Below are positions 21,183-32,600 of a stretch of DNA of 64,000 bases, piece after piece. The notes beneath the pieces were generated by a model. The model made no database searches, was not told where the DNA came from, and saw only the letters and a list, made by a program, of their open reading frames with translations. Where the stretch lies: positions 15,500,001 through 15,564,000 of the forward strand of contig NC_065408.1 in assembly GCF_024362695.1 (NCBI RefSeq). Reading direction: 5' to 3'. The first letter of the stretch is position 1, and each line of letters begins with the position of its first letter. A program made the position numbers and the translations under genes. This DNA is from Pectinophora gossypiella (lineage: Eukaryota; Arthropoda; Insecta; Lepidoptera; Gelechiidae).

Positions 21183-21845
21183 ACAGTCATAAGCAATATA
21201 ATGTACCCACTTTAGGACTCTGTCGCACTAACATATTTGACATTTAGTGAGACCTACAGTTCAATTTGTCAAAAAAGTTAATGGGACATGGTACCAAAGT
21301 GTATACATATTAATGCTCGTGATCGTACATATGTAACGGACCGTCTACCAACCCTACATAAGTTACTTTATGCCTGTTTTCCTAAGTAACTATTTGCAAC
21401 AGCATGAGATTCCATTTCATGCCAACTTGCAGTTATTGACTGTGTTGTTTGTTTCCAACTTTGTTATAGAATGTTATGGTTTTAAAATAATGTACAGATA
21501 TTGTGCAAAGGAAATTGAAAAACTGCATGCTGCAACCGCCATAACAGGTCATTGATACAGATTATTGTATCAATTTATTTATCTAAGAAATAGTAGGTAC
21601 CTACAAGTTTTATCACTTACAGTGGCACTTGGTAACTACTCTACAATACAACACACGTAACCAAGAGCAGGTAAGTATAGAACGCGCCGACGAAATACGG
21701 TCACGAGCATTAATATGTATATACACTTTGGTACCATGTCACATTAACTGTTTTGACAAATTGAACTGCAAGTCTCACTAAATGTCAAATATGTTAGTGC
21801 GATAGAGTCCTAAAGTGGGTACATTATATTGCTCATGACTGTACA
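21183..21845. mobile_element. MITE-H with ~150-bp inverted repeats
   Basis: Terminal arms 21183-21330 and 21700-21845 are inverted copies (ACAGTCAT(A/G)AGCAATATAA ends, CATGGTACCAAAGTGTAT inner blocks) around a 370-bp unique core. The 61-codon frame at 21370-21555 in the core has no recognisable transposase motif. Confidence 0.75.
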
Positions 21846-21849
21846 GTCA

Positions 21850-23950
21850 TACAACTCGCTTGACCTTTCTCCCAACATTGCGAAAAAAGCGACACAGTCA
21901 TGTCGACGCTATCTTCAATCAACTTATACCTCTGGCCACCCTGTTTCTAAATATGGGTATTATGTACATAAGTACAACGCCATCTCTGCATTTTTATTAG
22001 TACTAAAAACAACCCTTGTTAACTAAACTAACGGTGCCACCTATCGTTACGAATGTAAATTAATACAAAACTTAGCAACTTAGCTAAGTGAAATGCAGCT
22101 TTTTAACCTATCTCATTCAAAGATGGCGTTATAAAAAGACTTTCTAAGCTTCTAAGAGAAAATTAAAAATTCAATTTGATAATAGAAACTAGCGTGTCTA
22201 ATCCACACCCCAAAGTTCAAAAAGCGTGACAAATCAAACCGCATTAAATTACCACAAATTGTAATCATACCCATTTCCCGCATACTCCAACTAATTAAAT
22301 CATCATTTTTGTTAATTTTCGGGAATGTCCTCCTATATCTCTTAATTAATTTTATCCCTCAGGGTAGGTAGATATTAAACCGATTTATTTTACTTGATTT
22401 TTTAGAAAGTTTTCTTTTAACGATCTCTTTTCGAATTTGTAATATTAATAATAGTGATGTGCAATGATTGAGTGAAATCGATATTATTAATGGTGTAAAT
22501 ATTTCGAAATTGAACAAGCTTTTAAACTTTACCAAAATGTATCATTGATATGAATTTATTCAAGAGACTCTTGACTAAGAGAGTCTTTATTGCATCCTGC
22601 CGTCAGGAACGGTTAATTCTATAAGTAATAAAACAGCCAATAGGTATGTCTGTTCTGCCTTACTAAAATTTTCTTTTCAGAAAATATAATATTAATAATT
22701 TCTATTGTTAATATTGCATTTGGAATATATGTAGGAGAATATAAATAAATAAATAATGTAGAAAATTATTGAGCTAAGTAAGTACTTCTGTTAGGTATGT
22801 GATTTGCCTATGAAAGACTGCCAAAAGCAAATAAAGAGTATTTATATTTCTTTCTATTGCCACGTTTATTCCTTTCAAGGAATCAGGAGCGTGAGTTTAC
22901 GTATGTTAGCTATAGTCGCCCATAGATCGCTATCAGGGTAGACAGAAGCCACTCACAGTAGCTCTTACAATGAAAGAACAGTAAAGAAATCGTAAAAACT
23001 AGTATCATACACTCAAACAATGAGTCCAGCGGTCGTTACTTCGATGCATTATTCAATTAGGCTGATAACACTTAAGATGATTACTGGTAATACAAGTGTA
23101 ATGTCTTGCTTCCGAGCTTTGCGCGTGGGCACGCTCGAGAAATAGCCGGTATGACCCCAACGCCGTCGGTCATGTCAAATTTAAATAAAGAAAATATTCA
23201 CATAACAAAATGAAAGTGACCTGCAAATCCATCGATCTATAATATCCATGATTAGACTTCATCACCAAGTGTGGCTGTAAGGAAATCTTCTGGTGACTTT
23301 GTCGAGTTCTAAGAGTCTATTTAGGTATTTATTTTCTTCGTCCCCATCATTTTTCATCGTTCTTAACTGTACTCGGTCAGTTCAAACTATAACATAAGTA
23401 TATTATGACTTCTAGGAACAATCTCAACCTGTATGACGAAGCAATTTATTGTTATTATGGTAGTATAGTAGCGTTAGCGACATCTTATTTCGCAAATTGG
23501 ATGACACATATATCCCGAGTGTTTTAAACGAGCGATCAGCACCTATTAACCCCTCGGCTACAGCTTGACCAATGAGGACCTAAGACTTTATTATTTTTTG
23601 GATGAAACTTTAAATGTTATTTAAATTACTAATATTATTTCAAACTTACATGGAGGGTTTACTTTAAAAACCAGCTTCCAGCGAAGGAGAGATTTGGCTA
23701 AAGTAATAAAAATAGGCTTCTACGTTTCTGTATAACATAAACTCACGCCACCAACTTTTATCGATGAAAGAGATAGAATAAATTATTGCGTTACTCGACG
23801 CAGTTTCCCCTTATTTAGAAGACAACATTTTATTTGAACCCCCAGCAATACCAATTTACGAAGTTTTCTGTTCATTAAAATCGACAAACAATATTAGGTA
23901 GTTTCTCTACGAGGGATCAGTCCGCCGGTTAAGTGTTGAAGTTTAATAAA
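21850..23950. other. AT-rich intergenic DNA upstream of the Beat gene
   Basis: No exon-like frame or named repeat was identified apart from short A/T-rich runs. The Beat promoter must lie near its 3' end, but I see no convincing core element. Confidence 0.5.
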
Positions 23951-24024
23951 CTGCTTAATTAAGATCATGTTAGGCTGGAGAGGGCGCAGTGTGTAGCGCG
24001 CGCGCGACACGAGCTCCCGTCATA

Positions 24025-24801
24025 ATGCCCGTGTTACTGTTGCTCGTGCTGGCATGTGCTACAGGAACGTTTGCGCGGCCATTCAACATCACCCACCTCA
24101 TAGTTCCAGAAGTAGTTCCACCAAATCAAGATGAAGTTGAAATCGAGTGTCGCTACGATGCCAACTTCACCCTTCTCAACTGGTTCAAAGGACCCAACGA
24201 GTTCTTCAGATACCGGCCTGGCACTGCACCCAGCACCCGTTCCTTCCCGATTCTTGGTGTTGGGAAAGTGGAAATGCTGGCTTGTGGTCCCACTGCCTGT
24301 CGCCTCAAACTTGGATCGCTGACTGAAGACGCCACAGGACTATATAGATGTGACATTGAAAGAGACGTGCCACCTTACAAGTTCGAAGCTCGTTCAGCCT
24401 ATATGCAGGTGCATGGACATCAGGCCAGGCGACCGCTGCTTGAAGGATTAGCAGAGGAATTTGAAGACGAAGAAGAGATGCAAGCATATTGTCGTGGTGC
24501 ACCAGACTCTGAATTACGGTGGTACATAAATGGACGCGAAGTGGAAGAGATGAGAGGATCACCTTCATTGAAAAGAAAAGCATCAAGATGGATCTTTTTA
24601 GGCATCCCTCCTGTAGTGACAGTGCAATGTGCTGAATTTCGCTATGGAAAACTCTCAGGATCTAAAGAAGCAAAGGCTCGCTGGAAAAATCATAATCACA
24701 AGGATGAACGAGCACAGGAACAAAAAAATTCGTCAAATATTACGGATGAACATTTGACCATAATCTGTATTTTATATTGTGTTAGTAAGATATTCAACTA
24801 A
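24025..24801 (+). CDS. Beaten-path (Beat) family Ig protein, single exon
   Basis: The 258-residue product starts at an ATG followed by a clear signal peptide (MPVLLLLVLACATGTFA). Ig domain 1 spans about residues 27-129: Cys42, Trp53, a FKGPNEFFRYRPG stretch, and DATGLYRC ending in Cys109. This order (WFKG..EF.RY.P) is characteristic of Beat proteins, which act outside motor axons in guidance and defasciculation by binding Side-family receptors. A shorter second Ig-like domain has Cys156, Trp166 and Cys202. N-glycosylation sites occur at residues 21, 47 and in the tail. The C-terminus (LTIICILYCV) is hydrophobic and could anchor the protein. An upstream in-frame GTG at 23989 would lengthen it by 12 residues but lacks support. 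Beat genes usually contain introns, while this one has none, so it may be a retrocopy that has kept an open frame. Paralogue not assigned. Confidence 0.85.
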   Translation: MPVLLLLVLACATGTFARPFNITHLIVPEVVPPNQDEVEIECRYDANFTLLNWFKGPNEFFRYRPGTAPSTRSFPILGVGKVEMLACGPTACRLKLGSLTEDATGLYRCDIERDVPPYKFEARSAYMQVHGHQARRPLLEGLAEEFEDEEEMQAYCRGAPDSELRWYINGREVEEMRGSPSLKRKASRWIFLGIPPVVTVQCAEFRYGKLSGSKEAKARWKNHNHKDERAQEQKNSSNITDEHLTIICILYCVSKIFN

Positions 24802-26330
24802 TATCTCAAAATGCTAATTATAAAAATGGATATACCAAAGTTCCTCATAATTTATAATAACTTGGCTTTAAGAATTTTACATATTACAAAAAATATATTA
24901 GTATTTTAAAGTTATGTTAATTAAACGCAGGCATAAATACCTACAACTGGAACAAGCCGAAAGTTTAATATTTGCCTCAAAGGGCTACAATACTATTTGT
25001 ATCACTTAGGACACCAATTTCTCATATTAATTATTTATTATATATTATCTTAAAACCATTAAAAAAACTTTCTCTGTTATTAATTGTACTCTTATATGTT
25101 TGTTTTGCATAAATCTTTTTTGGGGTGGGCAGAACCACAAATTTCCCAAGGTGAAAAAAAATATTATTAAGCTGTTATTAAAATAAGTATAAAATTACTT
25201 ATTACAATACAATAAAAATACAATACAGGAAGAAACGCACATAAAACACAAACAACAAAAAAATATATAATGAGTACAGAGATATTCATATAGGTATTCA
25301 CCAGGATCTTGGTTCTGAATTTTAAAATGAGCTACTTTCCAGGCTACATTCCTTTAAAACAATATAGATGGCGCTATACAGATTTTTCTTCGTTTAACCT
25401 TCTAATTTCATGGATAACAGACATATGCATCTTTTATCTTTTTTTGGGTTGGTATAAATTTTCCAGGCAGAATTACATCTTCCACCCATTATTATTCTGA
25501 TCAAAATAAAGAGAAGCAATAAAGGTAGCAACATAATTCTATACAAAATGTGATCCAAATATCAAGCATCCATTATTTTTATACATGCTTCTGACATTTC
25601 ATAGTATTTTAAAATAATTATGTACCCGAGTTATGAGAAAATAAGTAATTATCACGTAAAAGCTGTACAACGCCATCTATATTGTTTTTAGTGAACGTAA
25701 CCTGAAAAGTCCCTCATTGAAAAGGTGAACTTTACTGATTTAATTTACTGCAAGGATCAAGTATTTACTTGGTCTTTGCTGTACTGTAAGTCGATTCGTA
25801 ATATTATGATAATTTCTATCATACTGTACAATACGATTTACATTAATTTAATTAGATCTATATACTTATTACTTTTTTAAATTTTAATCTTACGAGAATT
25901 CTAAACAAATAGATTCAGTTATGACTAATTAAAAAAAACGTGATATAATGAAACATAACAGTACGTCACGTAAAATATTTCATAATTTTATAAAAGTATC
26001 GCAATATTTCACGACTGGTGCAATAGATTCGAAAAATTCTCGACTCTGTTTTTACCGCGTTTGATGTGTCATCCCATCACCTTTTTTATTTCTTCGAATA
26101 TTATAGCCAGTCAAATTAATATACCCTTCAATGCGGTAGTCGTACAATATTGCAAAAAATAAAATAAAAATACACGATTGTTTGATAGTATAGTAAAATT
26201 GAATCAATAATAATTATACAATCATAATTACCTATAATTCGTATTTTATTTAATAACAGACCTGGGCTATATGTAGTAAAATGTCTCGTCAGTACAACAT
26301 ATTACCTTTTTTTTTAATTTAGTGGACTTT
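24802..26330. other. AT-rich intergenic DNA after the Beat gene
   Basis: The Beat 3' UTR presumably lies here; AATAAA-type sequence occurs near 25212. No other gene or named repeat is seen. The short frame at 25309-25500 has no domain. Confidence 0.5.
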
Positions 26331-26339
26331 GTGTTTATT

Positions 26340-26622
26340 AGATGGCAACACTGGAATTTCAAAATGGCGTCATAAAACTCCCCCTCCCGCGCAGTGACAG
26401 CGCATTGCGCAAAAAAGCGAAGTCGTGTGTGCATGTTACACGGTTAAACATGTTAAAAAGTTTTTCTGAAATTTTAGTTTTATGTTACATTCGGTGCCCA
26501 AATCGTTCTATAGGAACTGATATATCGAACTTTTCTCCGTCTTGATCAAGTGAGAATCTTAGCAAAAATATCTAGTGAATATATTTTATCGTTTTATTGT
26601 AAGTCAGCTTTCATCCGTCACC
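26340..26622 (+). promoter_or_regulatory. Ifrd1 promoter and 5' UTR region
   Basis: A GC-richer patch after AT-rich DNA contains GCGCATTGCGC at about 26401-26411, close to the palindromic NRF1/Ewg site, next to CTCCCCCTCCCGCGC. A short ORF (26342-26545) would be upstream of the main start if transcription begins before it. The main start ATG at 26623 has the context GTCACCATG. Confidence 0.45.
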
Positions 26623-29600
26623 ATGCCTAAAGGAAAGAAAAATAAAGGAAAATTCGGTGAGTAATTTTTTTGTTGAGTAGGAGAAATAGAATTTGTGGGT
26701 TTTGGCGAGACGCGCACACCTGGAATTTGCCAAGTGAGATCACGCGGCGACCTTGTGGCGCGGACTTTCCGCGGGCACGACACGTCCACGTCGATTACCG
26801 CGCTCGCGGCCGCCAGCCCTCGTGCCGTTACCCTGGTCCAGCCTGCCATATGCTCGCTATAAACGTCACCAGCCCGCTCCACCTAGCTCATAGTTTCGCA
26901 AACACCTGATCCTCGATTCAACCTTTACTTTCGAGATTTCATAACATTGTGAATTATTCCCATGTGGTTTTGCTCTTTGTTGCATTAGTAAACAAAGACG
27001 GGCAAGCGCGTGGCTAGCATTGGCATGTGACAGAGTATATTAGAAATGCATTTGGGACTAGATTTGTATTGAAAACAAAACTTGTTTGGCCTTGAAAACT
27101 GATGTTACATAGGTCATTATGTAATTTGGCATTATCTTTCACAACACACAGTTGATGCCAGTCACTTCCTACTTATAATCAGAGTATACTAAGCTTAAAT
27201 GGTTATGTTACTTTCTAAGCCATTATACTAATAAAAGAATCAAGCTTTGTTGTTATGATAATAAGCTAGGTAATCTTGTGATATTTTAACCCAGATTCCC
27301 CTACTGGCCTTTTAAACGCCCGCCAATACTTATCAAATCTACCCTCGATTATTTGTAGAATTAATGTTTTCTACACTAGTTATCTCTGCGTTATTCTCCT
27401 TAGTGTTAATTAAACTTCATGACAGTAACTTGTTTATGCTATTTGTGTGCCTATTTTCAATTAATTTTGCGGTTTTAAGTGACAGTTAATAAAATATTTC
27501 GAAATATGGCTTCTAAGAGGTAAGTTTTTATTAGTTTTTCGAGATATTATTGTTTATTACTTATAGCTTTATTGAGACGTAAGTACATATTAGTCAAGAA
27601 ATGGAAAATAAAGTATCTTACAAGAGTTTTTTATATCAATTTTGATCTTGAAAGTTTATGGTCGTTTAAACGCCCAGTAGGAGAATCAACGTCTGTTATG
27701 TTTTCCAGGCCGCGCTATATGAAACCGTTGAGATTGATTGAAATTATCGAAGATCTGGAGTGTATTGACGATAACGATCAATTGCCAAGTGGCGTAGCTA
27801 TTTTACCACCTGAAAATGCGAACGCTGATATAACTGATGAGGATTCTGGAGGCGAAGAAGTTGTAACTTGGCATAATCTTCTAGGTAAGCTAGTAAGCGA
27901 AATAGTTATACATTTGTTCATAATACATTTATTACCATTACACAGTTATTTATTAGTTTTTATATATTGATTCAAATTGTTGGGTTTTTCAGGATCTCAG
28001 CTGAAAGCTCAAGCAGAAGATGTACAGGCATTGTATCTATTGATGAAGCTGCGGATCCCCCAGAACAGATTATATCAGATGTCACTGCACCTACCGTATG
28101 TGATACACCTCTTATAGCCGTGACAGTGCCACGTAATCAAAAATATCAGTGAAGGAACCGTCACAATGCACATAGATTCCCAGAGGGGCAAAAAATCGAG
28201 ATTGAGCTGACCAAAATATAGGACCAGCATCAGGGGGGAAAATGGTATTTTTCATTGATGTGTCATTGCCTCGACATGGCTGTTTACAATGCTTGGCAGT
28301 TGTACAAGGCTGATAGTGGCGAATATTATCATCTGACTTATCGCAGGGCGGTGGCAAGAAGCTTACTGGAGAACTCTGGAGACGTATCAAAAAATGGAAA
28401 AGCGTGGTCCACGTCCAACGTCAAGAAACTATCGTGAAACGTCCCGTTATGACAGAATGGAGCATCTGGTGGAATATAAAGAAAATCAGCTGAGGTGTGC
28501 TGTATGCAAGAAAAAAACTAATTATTTTTGTAAAAAATGTACTGTTTCTCTGCACCCCAAAGCATGTTTTCTTACATATCACACTGCCGAATAGTAGAAA
28601 TATTATCATATTACAGTTAAAATGTTTATGTTGCAAATAAAAGTGCCCAAGAAAACTTAAATTGTATTTTAATACAGCTATATTTCCTTGTGTATGTTAG
28701 TAGTGGATATTCCTACTGGGCGTTTAAACGGCCATGATTTTCCCGCTTTCCCAGAAGAGATAGATTTTATTCACTATTTTTCCGAAGACTTTGGCACCAC
28801 AATAAAACACATATTGAAAAATTACGAAATCCGGAGACCATAAATAGTTTCAGGAGTAACTGGGTTAATTTTTTTATAAATAAACAACAAACACCACATG
28901 AAATATAAGTGTAAAATGCATACAAGTTAAATACATTAAACAATATTTAATATATCTACAGTATGTATACAGGAAAAGATATCTCAATAGAAGCTATCTG
29001 TGTTGATCTGTCCTAATGACCAACTCATAACTGTGTCGTAGTATAACCTCGGATGGCAATGAGTCAATCTATCTATTCATCTCTCCAATGTATGTAATTG
29101 GATAAAAGTGGTGCAAGACTACTATTACACTTCAAAGCTGGTAATATACTAGTTATATCACCACGCCCAAAGGTCACTAATGTATTTTTTTTTTTTCACT
29201 AACATCTATACTCTACCTATTATGCTATCTTTATTGCTAAATAATTAAGAATACCATTACAAACTTAATTAACAATTACTTAGTAAGTATAGTTTAAGAC
29301 TTTACATGATCAGGTCATGAAACGCTGTACCCGGTACACTGTTTTATTGTGAATAAATAAATCCTGCTATCATGACTAGTGAAATGTTTCTAAGAAGAAG
29401 AATAATAAAGAATAAAATAAATTTATTGCCAGTCAGAGAACTTATTACTGTTTATGATGCTATTACACTTATAAATACTGTTTGATTTTACACTACAATT
29501 ACTATTTAGGCTGTTTTTTAAAGATACACAAAGCATGTTTCTCTTCTAGATAATATTCTTGCAGTGTCTATGTCTTGCTGGCCAATAATAGTCAAATTAC

Positions 29601-32600
29601 AATTACTTGTTTTTATACATAATAATGGTCTATTTACAATTTCAGAGCACAGAAGAACCGAGCAACCATACTCATCAGACGAAGATGCCGGCATAGACAT
29701 GACCATCGACAACTGTTCCGAGACATCAGGCCAGTCCGACCTCAAGAGCATACATGATGACACAGGTAACTACTATTTTAATTCAACTATTTTTTAAATT
29801 CCCAATAGACAAAAGAAAGTTGCTTAGATTATTTTTGACTTATTGAAATATATTTTTATTATTAATAATATATTTATTAAGTTGGCTGAGGAACTAGCTT
29901 TAATTGCCTATACTTTTTAATAATATAATTAGATACAATATAGGACAATTAAATTCATCATTTTTTGGGGTTATGTATACGTTTTTACAATAAAATACCA
30001 GATAATATTTTAAATGTGTCAGAAAATAAATTTAAAGCTCATGTGAAGCTTACTTTATGTAAAAAAGCTTATAAGATTAATGACTACCTGAATGATAAAA
30101 ATATCTGGTATTGAATGTGTTTCTCTAGTTATTAAATAACTTGTAATGTATACCCTCATTGGTTTTTAAAAGATGTGTTGCTGTTGCAGTTTCTTGTCAT
30201 TTCTTCTACTCAGCCATAACACCTTGCGAAATGACGTAAATTCAAAAATGTTACCAAGTTCAACAAGTTTATCCCTGATAATTACGTTGAATAAATGATT
30301 CTGATTTCTGAATAAAAAAGCAAGTTACTTTGACAATTCGCAGTACTGTCTAGCCAAGTAGATCACAGACGTGTAATATTCTAGTAAGTTTGCAAGTATA
30401 AAGTAAATCGGAAAGTTTTAACACTGTTTATAATCCAGTCCGAATGTATTGTTTAGTATGTACGAAGTGTGTACATATTGGCGTTACGTCATAATGTGAG
30501 CGACGCGTCGTCGATTACGTTCGAGATTGAATAAGATTGTACACAGTGATGTGCCATTTCCGGGAATGTTCCCTTAAGGACACTGGCTGATTTTTCTTTT
30601 TTAAATTGTTCTTTCTTGTACTCTGTGGTCTTATCCGCCTAAAAGATAGGTAATAAAGCTCTTTTCACATAAGTTTTGCGCCATTTTTGGAACGGCACAT
30701 CACTGGCTAAGACTTTACTCTTATTAGTCAAAACTTCTTACTAAACTACCAAACAAAAACTCTAATAAGGACACTGGCTGCTTTTTTCAATTTTTTCTTG
30801 TGCTCTAGTCTTATCTGCCTAAAGGCTAGGTATAAAGCTTTTTTAGTCTTTTTACATAACGTCCCGATAGCGGAACATTCTCGGAAACGGCACATTACTG
30901 ATTATAGAAGTAATCTTCAAGAGCGGATGCGAATGAGAAAAGTAGAACGGAGATCGCGGTGCATTGTTACCGGCCTTGAGGCATCCGCAAATTCCGGCCA
31001 ACTAGCTTCTATATAAAGGTGCCTTATAGTGAAAACCACGTAAGCGGCTTTCTGAAAAATCCCCTTCTGGTGTGATTTTCAACAAAATCTCGATTTCATT
31101 CAATTAATTTCAATCTGGGTAAAACTTAAGCTCACGAATTTTGACTTGAATTGAAACTAGAGTGTCTATTGCAATGTCAAAAATGTATTGCAGAATGTGA
31201 TTTTTCAAAAAGGTGCTTACGTGGTTTTCACTATAAGGCGACTATACAGGATATACGATAGTATATCTATTGAGATGCGCACAGCCATAAGTCGTCATAT
31301 TACAACAACAACAACAACGCAAATAAAGAATTATTTTTTTTTACAACTTGCAGCCTTCAGTCTCGCCTAGCTGCTATTTAAGGCAAACAAGATTTGCGTC
31401 TATTTTATTACCCATAGGATCTTTAATTACAGTGCCTATTGATAGGCAACAATAAATAAACACTAAAATGTGGCGAAGAAACATTCAGTTGTCAGCACTT
31501 CACGCACCATTTCCTGTCCATCAAGGGGCACCGTTGGCCAACCGATCGCCAACGTCGCATTATGTAAAATTTATTTGTAGACGCTTTTACAAAAGAGGAC
31601 AATACTTCTCAAGTCAAAAGAAATATTTGTCTAAACAAAAAATTCGCAAGATGTAGCTGTTTAGAAATACGGTCTAGTGTTCTATTATTATTAGCGTGCA
31701 ACGTCACTTTCTACCTGATGCATAAACCTGAAGATGAGGCGGAAGACTTTGCGAGCTCGTAAACAAATAAAGCACTAGTCATCAGGTAAACGACCTTCAA
31801 TGACTCGACAAAAGGATCAGATCCTATTTTTATGTACATGAGTTCATAGTCGAACCACTCGTTGTTAAGATCCCAAGGTCCAACCACTGGCCTTATATTT
31901 AGCTTATCATTTTTTGTAACACCGCGATAACCTTGGACGACAACTATTTGTTTTGCCTCGAAATTATGCAACCGCGTCTATCTAACATATCAATCACTAC
32001 GTCTGCTCTCAGTGAACTATTTTAAACTATATTTGACATGGAAACAAGTAATTTTGTACACAATGCTAAGCGTACTTACGTGGAAACCACGTACATAAGC
32101 GCCTTTTTAAAGAAACACATTCGGTGTAACAACCCACACGATAGAAGAAGTTCTATCGTCTTCTTCTATCGTGTGGGTTGTGAGGTAGATTACCAACCTC
32201 ATCCTGGTGTCTGGGTTACTACTGAGCCGCCAAAGGCCCCTGACATAACTCATGTAACGACTACGTACATACATCAGTAAGTAGTAACCGGTACCAACGG
32301 CTAAACGTGCCTCCCGAAGCATGGATCGTCTTACTTGCGGACAATCAGGTGATCAGCCTCTAATGTCATAACCAAACTAGGGATCACAAAGTGATTTTGT
32401 GATATGTCCCCACCGGGATTCGAACCCAGGACCTGAGCTCAACGCTAAACCAATGGACCACGGAGGCCGAGTATTTAATACCTAAAAGGCAATTATATAA
32501 TATTATTTCCAATATTGCCTTATTCATCTTTAACGTTATTAATAGACTTACAAACTAGGGTTAGTATATTAACAACTACTACAGGAAACAATTCATTATA

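Noticed and set aside
23989..24024. Longer N-terminus of the Beat protein from an upstream GTG
   Set aside because: The ATG at 24025 starts a perfect signal peptide; the extra 12 residues would spoil it.
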